In this document: positions 1-5,196 of the stretch, one piece after another
Layout: each line of letters opens with the position of its first letter
How positions within the stretch are numbered: position 1 is the first letter of the stretch
Assembly: GCA_003731675.1 (NCBI GenBank)
Contig: RCNQ01000123.1
Location: 1-8,480 of the forward strand
From: Bacteroidetes/Chlorobi group bacterium ChocPot_Mid
GTDB taxonomy: Bacteria > Bacteroidota > Ignavibacteria > Kapaibacteriales > UBA2268
Reading direction: 5' to 3'
DNA length: 8,480 bases
Notes under the pieces: generated by a model
Told to the model about the DNA's origin: nothing
The model's database searches: none
What the model saw: the letters and a program-made list of their open reading frames with translations, nothing else
Position numbers and translations under genes: made by a program

Positions 1-2043
1 AACAATATCAAAATTTGTATATTCATTCGCAGGATTGGGATATGGCAAAGACATATATGCCAAAGGTGCTGGCAAAGACTGTGTTTCTTCTTTTACAGAT
101 ATATATTCATCTTTGAGCTTAATTCTTATCATTATGTTGTATGTACCACAAATTCCTTTTAAATAGAAATAATTATCAGTTGCATAAATACCCATGATAG
201 TATATGATGTTGAAATTGGTAGTGGTGACCATGTTGCTCCATAATCAGTAGTAAAAAGATATTTTTTATTCTTCCCATACCCAATAGCATACTTACCATT
301 ATGGTTTCTTAATATCGCAATTTTTCTAATTATATTTGTGTCGTTTGAAAAGAAATGCCAGCTTTCACCACCATCAGTTGTTCTGAAAACAATTGTACTA
401 TCCTCTTTACCATTTATATAACTATTACTAAAAGCATAACCTAAGCTATCATCAACAAACTCTACAGACCTGATTACATCAATAGTGTCAAAAAAGGTTT
501 TCTTCCATGTTTTGCAATTATCTTCAGATTTTACAATTAAACCTCTATAATACATGTATGGTTCTTCTGGTAATTTACAAGAGTCAATAAAATATCCACT
601 TAAAAATATTTTATTTCTTAAGAAATATCTTGAAGCTAATTGACAACTATCAAAAACACCTTTGTTCAACCAGCTTCCATTAAATTCACGTAAACCATAA
701 TATGTGTGGTCAACATTGTAAAAATATCTCCATCCAATAAAAAAGAAAGTACTATCATATAATAAATCAAACCCAAAAGTAGCACCGTTTAATTGTCTTG
801 AAACTGTATCCCTTATAAAATTTAATCCACCATCATAAGTAATCAATAAAGTACCATCCCATTGTTCTGATTTTAGCATTCCAACATTTTCATCAAAGAA
901 AAAAATACTTGATATGCTACTTAATTCACCTCTGTTTTTATCTTTTCTTATATAATTCCATGTATTCCCCTTATTAGTGGTTTTGTACAAACTTTCACGA
1001 TCAGTTCCCATGAATCCAATTGAATCATTAATAAAATAAATTGCAGAGATTTGTCCATTGGGTGGATATGTATAAAAATATGATATCTGTTTCCATGTTT
1101 TTCCTGCATCTTCCGTCGAAAATATGGCACCATATACTCCCACTGCCACTGCATGTTTCTCATCAAAATATTTTAAATCTTTAAATGCAGGTTTAAATAT
1201 TTCTCCATAATTTTCAGTTACATTTATAGTATCAACAATCGAAGTGTCTTTTTCCATTCTGAGTAACCTCGAATTATAAAATGCACCTCCGATAAATCCA
1301 TTTCCGTTTTCTGTAAATGAACAAAAGTCACTTTTGTAAACCGGATTACTATAATATATCCATGTTTCACCTTCATCAATTGATTTGAGTAGAACATTAT
1401 CTGTTAAAAGATAAATTACTTTATCATAAGAATATGAAAATTTTCTCGGATTTATAAAACCGATAGGAATACTTATTTTGATCCAGTTTTCGCCATAATC
1501 ATCAGATTTATAAATTTGTCCATCAATTGTAGCTATTAAGATTTTTTTTGATTCAGTTACAAAGGCAGAAAAAATATCTGAAGAAGTTGAAATGCCAAAT
1601 ATCTGGGTCCATGATTTTCCACCATTGCTTGTTTTTAAAATAACACCCAGATTACCAACAGCAATTGCATTTAATTCGTCAATAAGGACAACACTTTTTA
1701 TTGTTGCAGTAACTATTTTTTCTGGAATACCCCAGTTTTTTCCTCCATCATTTGAATATCGGATAATTCCCCCAGTCCCTGCCGTTATTACGGTATTACC
1801 AAAAGATGTAATACTATTAAGCATTTCATCGGTGTAAGTTGTTCTTATTTGCCATGTTTGTCCTCTATCTAATGAGTAATTGACAACACCAAATAAACCA
1901 CATGCATAAACCTTATCACCTTCAATACACATATCCATATAATATGGACTGATTAAATCCATATCAAAATATGTATTAAAATCTGAAAAACAAATATTAT
2001 TCGAACAAAATATTGAAATTAGAATAAAATAAATTTTTTTCAT
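1..2043 (-). CDS. Secreted BNR/Asp-box repeat protein with T9SS sorting domain (3' end cut by window edge)
   Basis: The frame is open without a stop from the ATG at 2043 to the left edge, giving 681 visible residues. Residues 1-20 form a signal peptide (MKK, then a hydrophobic stretch ending CFS). Eleven Asp-box/BNR-type motifs of the S/T-x-D/N-x-G-x-T/S-W kind follow, ending at residues 64, 104, 145, 187, 228, 317, 362, 409, 513, 562 and 605. Examples are SNDGGKNW (97-104), TSNGGKSW (138-145) and TTDGGESW (555-562). The spacing of about 40 residues where regular suggests one or two beta-propellers of the YCF48/sialidase-like type. No catalytic sialidase residues are recognised, so an enzymatic role is not claimed. 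From residue 665 the SLPYPNPANEY segment looks like the beginning of a type A T9SS sorting domain, so the product is probably exported to the surface or medium, and perhaps 70 residues are missing. One 60-base sample (1021-1080) has 15 G+C, against 23 in a pepD sample (3301-3360), so it may be more AT-rich than its neighbour. Start chosen from the signal peptide and the Shine-Dalgarno sequence just upstream. Confidence 0.86.
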   Translation of the reverse strand, partial: MKKIYFILISIFCSNNICFSDFNTYFDMDLISPYYMDMCIEGDKVYACGLFGVVNYSLDRGQTWQIRTTYTDEMLNSITSFGNTVITAGTGGIIRYSNDGGKNWGIPEKIVTATIKSVVLIDELNAIAVGNLGVILKTSNGGKSWTQIFGISTSSDIFSAFVTESKKILIATIDGQIYKSDDYGENWIKISIPIGFINPRKFSYSYDKVIYLLTDNVLLKSIDEGETWIYYSNPVYKSDFCSFTENGNGFIGGAFYNSRLLRMEKDTSIVDTINVTENYGEIFKPAFKDLKYFDEKHAVAVGVYGAIFSTEDAGKTWKQISYFYTYPPNGQISAIYFINDSIGFMGTDRESLYKTTNKGNTWNYIRKDKNRGELSSISSIFFFDENVGMLKSEQWDGTLLITYDGGLNFIRDTVSRQLNGATFGFDLLYDSTFFFIGWRYFYNVDHTYYGLREFNGSWLNKGVFDSCQLASRYFLRNKIFLSGYFIDSCKLPEEPYMYYRGLIVKSEDNCKTWKKTFFDTIDVIRSVEFVDDSLGYAFSNSYINGKEDSTIVFRTTDGGESWHFFSNDTNIIRKIAILRNHNGKYAIGYGKNKKYLFTTDYGATWSPLPISTSYTIMGIYATDNYFYLKGICGTYNIMIRIKLKDEYISVKEETQSLPAPLAYMSLPYPNPANEYTNFDIV

Positions 2044-2046
2044 AAA

Positions 2047-2053
2047 TCCTCCT
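2047..2053 (-). promoter_or_regulatory. Strong Shine-Dalgarno sequence of the BNR-repeat gene
   Basis: Read on the minus strand this is AGGAGGA followed by TTT and the ATG at 2043. It is a perfect anti-16S match with a rather short spacer (4 nt from GGAGG to ATG). It decides the start of the BNR-repeat gene. No other gene in the window has such a strong site; pepD and the TerB-like gene have only weak ones, and the IgGFc-barrel gene has none. Confidence 0.75.
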
Positions 2054-2081
2054 TTAAATTATTATGACAAATAAAATTAAT

Positions 2082-2113
2082 TTTGCCCATTTCCTAAAGG
2101 TTTCTTAACTTTG
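2082..2113 (+). promoter_or_regulatory. Bacteroidota-type promoter for the candidate small RNA
   Basis: TTTG at 2082-2085 and TAACTTTG at 2106-2113 match the -33 (TTTG) and -7 (TAnnTTTG) elements described for the primary sigma factor of Bacteroidetes, with a 20-nt spacer in the accepted range. The match is exact at all defined positions. A start of transcription about 5-7 nt downstream would fall at about 2118-2120, exactly where a hairpin and then an intrinsic terminator follow. Confidence 0.6.
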
Positions 2114-2118
2114 TATTC

Positions 2119-2180
2119 GGACTTAATGTCCGTGCGAACAAGCTCTGTAATCTTCGGGAAGCAGGGCTTTTTTTATTTTT
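2119..2180 (+). ncRNA. Candidate free-standing small RNA (about 60 nt)
   Basis: A short transcription unit with no coding potential of note lies on the plus strand, while both flanking genes are on the minus strand. Directly after the promoter comes a first hairpin, CGGAC (2118-2122), loop TTAAT, GTCCG (2128-2132). A short linker (2133-2139) leads to a second, longer hairpin. Its outer stem is AAGCTCTG (2140-2147) paired with CAGGGCTT (2162-2169), one G-U wobble. A TAAT bulge follows, and the inner stem is CTT/AAG around a CGGG loop. Runs of T follow (2168-2174 and 2176-2180), making a good rho-independent terminator. No known RNA family or riboswitch could be recognised and no plus-strand gene follows, so a trans-acting small RNA is more likely than a leader. 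Expression is inferred, not shown. Confidence 0.5.
2140..2180 (+). terminator. Intrinsic terminator of the candidate small RNA
   Basis: The 8-bp stem 2140-2147/2162-2169 with an inner CTT/AAG extension is followed by seven T, an A and five more T. Only the plus strand has the T tract after the stem, which fixes the direction. It is the 3' half of the candidate small RNA. Confidence 0.65.
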
Positions 2181-2196
2181 AGAAAATTAATAATAA

Positions 2197-2222
2197 AAAT
2201 AATAATTTCCAAATTATTATTT
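2197..2222. repeat. Perfect 12-bp AT-only inverted repeat
   Basis: Positions 2197-2208 are the reverse complement of 2211-2222, separated only by CC. The arms are made only of A and T. In such AT-rich sequence it could be chance or weak cruciform DNA. It lies between the small-RNA terminator and the T11 tract and could act as a back-up signal; no function is claimed. Confidence 0.4.
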
Positions 2223-2230
2223 CCTAAGTG

Positions 2231-2295
2231 TTTTTTTTTTTAGGAGTTAGCTCGCTTTCGTAACACCTGATTTTATAAAAAAAAAAAAAATCAGG
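2231..2295. repeat. T11/A14-flanked hairpin element
   Basis: A run of eleven T (2231-2241) and a run of fourteen A (2277-2290) can pair and enclose an inner imperfect hairpin. In that hairpin AGG (2242-2244) pairs with CCT (2266-2268) and GTTA (2246-2249) with TAAC (2261-2264). A second possible pairing is CCTGATTTT (2266-2274) with AAAATCAGG (2287-2295). The arrangement looks like a small palindromic intergenic element, but only one copy is in the window, so a repeat family cannot be claimed. Confidence 0.35.
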
Positions 2296-2342
2296 ATAAC
2301 ATTACCTTTTAATATTTATCTCGGGTAATTAGTCATCCTGAT
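2277..2342 (-). terminator. Intrinsic terminator of pepD
   Basis: On the minus strand, starting 22 nt after the pepD stop codon, there is a long stem. ATCAGGAT (2342-2335) pairs perfectly with ATCCTGAT (2297-2290). After a small internal loop, ATTACC (2329-2324) pairs with GGTAAT (2306-2301). Fourteen T follow immediately (complement of A 2277-2290). Stem followed by a T tract is the classical rho-independent signal and ends the PqqD-like/pepD operon. Confidence 0.8.
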
Positions 2343-2364
2343 ATTTAAATCGAAATATATTCCG

Positions 2365-3822
2365 TTACTTCTTCGGAATATTATTTATTATCTCCTGCAA
2401 CAAATCAAAGCACTTCTTTGCGCTCGAAATCTGTACCTTTTCGTCAGGGGAATGCACATCAACAAGATTCGGACCAAATGATAGCATATCCATACCAGGA
2501 TATTTTTCCCCTATCAATCCGCACTCAAGCCCTGCATGAATCGCCTCAATCTTCGGCTCATGTCCGTATTTTTTCGTATAAACCTCAGAAGCAAGCTTTA
2601 ATATTTTCGAATCCATATTCGGTTGCCATGCAGGATAACCGTCACCTTGCTTCACCTCTGCACCACCAAGTTCCAAAGCCGCAAGGACAACTGCCGCCAT
2701 ATCAAGCTTCTCTGTTTCAACTGAACTTCTTTGACTTGTTAAAACAAATACTTCATTATCCCTCGTGTCCACTACTGCAAAATTCGTTGATGTCTGCACC
2801 AATCCCTTAATATCAGGACTCATTCTGTAAACCCCCGTAGGCATTGCATAAAACGAGCTGATAAGTCTGCCCTGCATATCTCTTGCCATCACTCTTGCTG
2901 GTAATTCAACCTTCTTTGCTTCACAAACAATATTCGGCTCTTTCGATTTATACTCTGCCTTAATCATTGCATCATATTCCTTGACAAACGCAAGAAAATC
3001 ACCTTCTTTAGACGATGGGAACGTAATAACAGCAAACGCTTCTCTCGGAATTGCATTGTGTGCACTACCTCCCTTGATACTCGACAATCTTATATCAACC
3101 TTTTTCATCGCATTATTCAAAAACCTGTTGCAAAACTTCAAAGCATTTGCCCTGCCATCATGAATCTCAATACCAGAATGTCCACCCTGCATACCCTTTA
3201 AAATTACTTCATAAGCAACAGAGTCTGCCGGAACTTTTTCCGCAATATATTTAAATGAACCTGATGTGTTCATCCCACCGGCACAACCAATTGTGAAAGC
3301 TCCGTCTTCCTCAGAATCCAAATTAATCAGTATCTTTGCTTTAAGCATATCGGTTCCCAATGTAATCGCACCAGTCAAACCGGTCTCTTCGTCCAAAGTG
3401 CAAAGCAACTCAATATCAGGATGAGCAAAACCACCTGTCATTATTGCCATACCCATTGCTACACCAATTCCATTGTCTGCTCCAAGTGTTGTCCCTTTTG
3501 CTGTAACCCAGTCACCGTCAATATATGCTTGAATAGGGTCATTCTCAAAATCGAAAGTAACATCACTGTTCTTTTCGCAAACCATATCAATATGACCTTG
3601 AATACATATTGGCAGTCTGTCTTCCATACCAGGAGTTGCCGGCTTTCTTACAACCAGATTCCCCGTTTTATCCTTCAATACTTCAAAATTATGCTCCCTC
3701 GCCCATGACTCTATATAAGCCGCAAGCTTATGCTCCTTCTTCGAAGGATGTGGATGCTGAAGTATATTCTCAAAATAATCCCACACTATTTGTGGCTCAA
3801 TCCCTTTTAATACATTTGCCAT
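2365..3822 (-). CDS. pepD: Aminoacyl-histidine dipeptidase / cytosol non-specific dipeptidase (M20C)
   Basis: Metallopeptidase that hydrolyses a wide range of dipeptides, including Xaa-His, in the cytosol; it serves peptide recycling. At 485 residues it has the length of known PepD proteins. All family motifs are present in order. GHIDM (76-80) holds H77 and catalytic D79. LGADNGIG (113-120) holds bridging ligand D116. LDEETG (143-148) holds catalytic E145 and ligand E146. NLDSEEDG (167-174) holds ligand D169. The GGHSG...GRANAL lid-domain motif follows, and VDVHSPDE near the C-terminus holds H457. These match the two-zinc site known for PepD. There is no signal peptide. A weak GGAAAGG lies upstream of the ATG. 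It is 21 nt downstream of the PqqD-like gene, so probably in one operon, and the gap holds a small palindrome (3838-3850) overlapping that gene's stop codon. A strong terminator follows. Family assignment is very secure. Confidence 0.97.
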   Translation of the reverse strand: MANVLKGIEPQIVWDYFENILQHPHPSKKEHKLAAYIESWAREHNFEVLKDKTGNLVVRKPATPGMEDRLPICIQGHIDMVCEKNSDVTFDFENDPIQAYIDGDWVTAKGTTLGADNGIGVAMGMAIMTGGFAHPDIELLCTLDEETGLTGAITLGTDMLKAKILINLDSEEDGAFTIGCAGGMNTSGSFKYIAEKVPADSVAYEVILKGMQGGHSGIEIHDGRANALKFCNRFLNNAMKKVDIRLSSIKGGSAHNAIPREAFAVITFPSSKEGDFLAFVKEYDAMIKAEYKSKEPNIVCEAKKVELPARVMARDMQGRLISSFYAMPTGVYRMSPDIKGLVQTSTNFAVVDTRDNEVFVLTSQRSSVETEKLDMAAVVLAALELGGAEVKQGDGYPAWQPNMDSKILKLASEVYTKKYGHEPKIEAIHAGLECGLIGEKYPGMDMLSFGPNLVDVHSPDEKVQISSAKKCFDLLQEIINNIPKK

Positions 3823-3843
3823 ATTATTTGCCTTTCCGGGTTA

Positions 3844-4215
3844 TTAACCCTTTTTTAGTTCTATGAATGAAATAAAATTATATCTATGTAAATCAGTTAA
3901 AAATCTTGTCAATCTCTCATAAACCGGTTCAACCTTGTCTCCAAATTTCACCACAAGTTCTGCTCCGATTTTCTCTACATTCCTCTCTCCGTCAATCAAA
4001 AGCCATGTCGCTGTTCCAAACTCATCTAAATTAGCTTTAATATAAGACCCCTTCACAGCTCTCGAAAAAAACTTCTTTGCAAAATCACTCTTAAATCTCG
4101 GAACCAGCACATCTATCATCCCGTCCTCACGTTCCTCATGCTTATGTATCCTGTAAGGAGTCAATTCCAGATAATTATGCTCCTTATTTTTTCCACCAAA
4201 TAAATTAAGTTTCAT
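3844..4215 (-). CDS. PqqD-like (RRE-fold) small protein upstream of pepD
   Basis: The product is 123 residues from the ATG at 4215. Residues about 59-118 resemble the PqqD family: IKANLDEFGTATWLLIDG (59-76), then a helix EKIGAELVVKFG and RLTRFLTDLHRYNFISF. This is the pattern of a beta-hairpin with winged helices and a conserved W-x-L-x-DG core. In PQQ synthesis PqqD binds the precursor peptide and presents it to a radical-SAM enzyme, and related RiPP recognition elements do the same elsewhere. Here no radical-SAM gene, precursor or other PQQ gene is visible, so peptide binding is only an analogy. A longer reading from a TTG at 4314 would add 33 hydrophobic residues; I prefer 4215 because it is ATG and the domain needs nothing upstream. 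It is probably co-transcribed with pepD. In Bacteroidota such stand-alone PqqD-like genes are of unknown role. Confidence 0.75.
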   Translation of the reverse strand: MKLNLFGGKNKEHNYLELTPYRIHKHEEREDGMIDVLVPRFKSDFAKKFFSRAVKGSYIKANLDEFGTATWLLIDGERNVEKIGAELVVKFGDKVEPVYERLTRFLTDLHRYNFISFIELKKG

Positions 4216-4521
4216 AAACTCTATATTATTAATAAACCAATCAAAATAGATATGCAATATAAGGAAAAAAAGCCAAAAAGTGAAACCAATTTCATAAAGT
4301 AAATACACGTCCAATACTTCTAAAAATTATTTTCCAAACAAAATAAAAACCTTTTAAAAATAAAATAAATTACATCTTATTCTCACTACCTAATTTTGTT
4401 CAGCTTGTTCCTTGAAAAATCGAATTTTTTAAAGTAATTAAAAATCTAAATTCTATGTCCATATTTCACGATGAAAACATTCTTTTGCTTATAACAGATA
4501 AATGCTAAATTTAAAAAAGCG

Positions 4522-4660
4522 ATGACAAAGATGACAAAATCTTCTAATCAACTTCCAAGTGCTATAAAAACTATGCAATTACAAATTATTAAAATGTCAT
4601 CTCGTTATTAACTAATGGCATGATATTATACAAAATGATGACAGAATATATGACATTTTA
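4522..4660. promoter_or_regulatory. ATGACA cluster with 11-bp inverted repeat, possible operator region
   Basis: The hexamer ATGACA occurs at 4522, 4531, 4638 and 4650 on the plus strand and once on the minus strand (TGTCAT at 4595-4600): five times in about 134 bases. The first two copies form a tandem GATGACAAA-GATGACAAA (4521-4538), one turn short of 10 bp apart. TAAAATGTCAT (4590-4600) and ATGACATTTTA (4650-4660) form a perfect 11-bp inverted repeat with a 49-base loop. Location between divergent genes and repeated short sites fit regulator binding, but no regulator gene is in the window. Confidence 0.4.
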
Positions 4661-4681
4661 CCGTTCTCATCTATAAAAAAA

Positions 4682-4713
4682 TTTGACTCTCACTAAAAAA
4701 ATACTTATTTTCT
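4682..4713 (+). promoter_or_regulatory. Weak promoter-like pair before the TerB-like gene
   Basis: TTTG at 4682-4685 and, 20 nt later, TATTTTCT (4706-4713) partly match the Bacteroidota promoter TTTG / TAnnTTTG; the second half of the -7 element is off at two positions. It lies about 45 nt before the start codon at 4758, a suitable distance. Only a suggestion. Confidence 0.25.
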
Positions 4714-4757
4714 CATTTTATAAAAAACATCATTGTAATAAATAAATCAGGTGAAAT

Positions 4758-5135
4758 ATGTTTTTATCTGTACTGAACCAAAAAGAAAAAGAAAACTTCA
4801 TCGAACTTGCCCATTACATTTCTGCCTGCGATGCTGATTTCTCTTCAATTGAAAAAAACTGGATAAATCGTTGTTCCAAAGAAATGAACATCGAAAATTA
4901 CAAAGTTCAAAATAAAAATCTTGATGAGATTTTGAAGGAATTTTCTAGCAGCTCATTTGTCAGCAAAACATCAATTCTTCTCGAAATTCTTGAACTTATG
5001 CTTTCAGATACTACCTACCACATCAAAGAAAAAGAAGTTGTCAAAAGATTATGTGAAGACTGGAAAATAACCGATGAACAATTCGAAAACATTATTTTTT
5101 GGCTCAAAGATAAAAATCACATATTAAACACCTGA
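4758..5135 (+). CDS. Small TerB-like helical protein, function unknown
   Basis: A 125-residue cytosolic protein without signal peptide or membrane segment, predicted all-helical. The start MFLSVLNQKEKENFIELAHY followed by the acidic motif CDADFSSIEK (24-33) resembles the first half of TerB/tellurite-resistance-like domains, where an 'ADG....E' acidic cluster lies between helices. The second half has a related LSDTTYHIKEKEVVKRLCEDW segment (82-102) followed by KITDEQF, like the second TerB motif. This family often binds metal ions or acts as a stress-related adaptor, but the role here is unknown. An AGGTGA sequence (4749-4754) gives a plausible, closely spaced ribosome binding site. It is the only plus-strand gene, divergent from the PqqD-like/pepD pair over a gap with repeated ATGACA sites, and convergent with the IgGFc-barrel gene. 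The gene is clearly real by its coding character; the family is tentative. Confidence 0.6.
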   Translation: MFLSVLNQKEKENFIELAHYISACDADFSSIEKNWINRCSKEMNIENYKVQNKNLDEILKEFSSSSFVSKTSILLEILELMLSDTTYHIKEKEVVKRLCEDWKITDEQFENIIFWLKDKNHILNT

Positions 5136-5159
5136 AATTTATAATTTCTCTAATAAACT

Positions 5160-5194
5160 GTGATTTTTTTAAAAAAGGAAACTGAAAAAATCAC
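5160..5194. terminator. Shared hairpin between convergent genes
   Basis: GTGATTTTTT (5160-5169) is the exact reverse complement of AAAAAATCAC (5185-5194), a 10-bp stem with a 15-base loop. It lies in the 61 bases between the plus-strand TerB-like stop (5135) and the minus-strand IgGFc-barrel stop (5197) and could end transcription from both sides. It lacks a long T tract on the outer side of either arm, so efficiency is uncertain. A smaller hairpin, GAAATT/AATTTC (5134-5148), overlaps the TerB-like stop codon. Confidence 0.5.
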
Positions 5195-5196
5195 TT

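Larger units (their letters stand above)
4216..4757. other. Long non-coding gap between divergent genes
   Basis: This is 542 bases of very AT-rich sequence between the PqqD-like gene (minus) and the TerB-like gene (plus). No convincing gene, tRNA or transposon remnant was found. It holds the ATGACA cluster described separately and a weak promoter-like pair before the plus-strand gene. Two tiny plus-strand reading frames exist (29 codons from 4522, 13 codons from 4635), neither with a ribosome binding site. On the minus side no clear TTTG/TAnnTTTG pair was found before 4215, although the hydrophobic 33-codon extension of the PqqD-like frame lies there. Confidence 0.7.

Noticed and set aside
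948..1166. Short minus-strand reading frame inside the BNR-repeat gene region
   Set aside because: It is in another frame of the same strand as the 681-codon BNR gene, whose repeat motifs continue through this stretch; the short frame has no signal or family resemblance.
1592..1837. Plus-strand 81-codon frame opposite the BNR-repeat gene
   Set aside because: It is the antisense shadow of two Asp-box motifs; the minus strand carries the clear protein signal.
2119..2180. Riboswitch interpretation of the small RNA
   Set aside because: No plus-strand gene follows, and the stems and loops match none of the riboswitch classes I could compare from memory (preQ1, fluoride, guanidine-II, SAM types).
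2182..2213. Minus-strand promoter-like pair TTTG-N20-TAATTTTC upstream of the BNR-repeat gene
   Set aside because: The -7 element lacks its final G, and the transcript would read through the antisense of the candidate small RNA; the pair arises within an AT-only palindrome and may be chance.
2418..3866. Four plus-strand frames opposite pepD
   Set aside because: They are antisense shadows; every PepD catalytic motif is on the minus strand, and the plus-strand frames resemble no family.
4216..4314. N-terminal extension of the PqqD-like gene from a TTG at 4314, adding a hydrophobic helix
   Set aside because: It needs a TTG start, the extra residues are what AT-rich non-coding DNA commonly encodes, and an ATG at 4215 directly precedes the hydrophilic N-terminus of the domain. 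A membrane-anchored form cannot be fully excluded.
4454..4507. 17-codon plus-strand frame (MSIFHDENILLLITDKC) as a leader peptide
   Set aside because: No ribosome binding site, no attenuator structure after it, and more than 200 bases separate it from the next gene.
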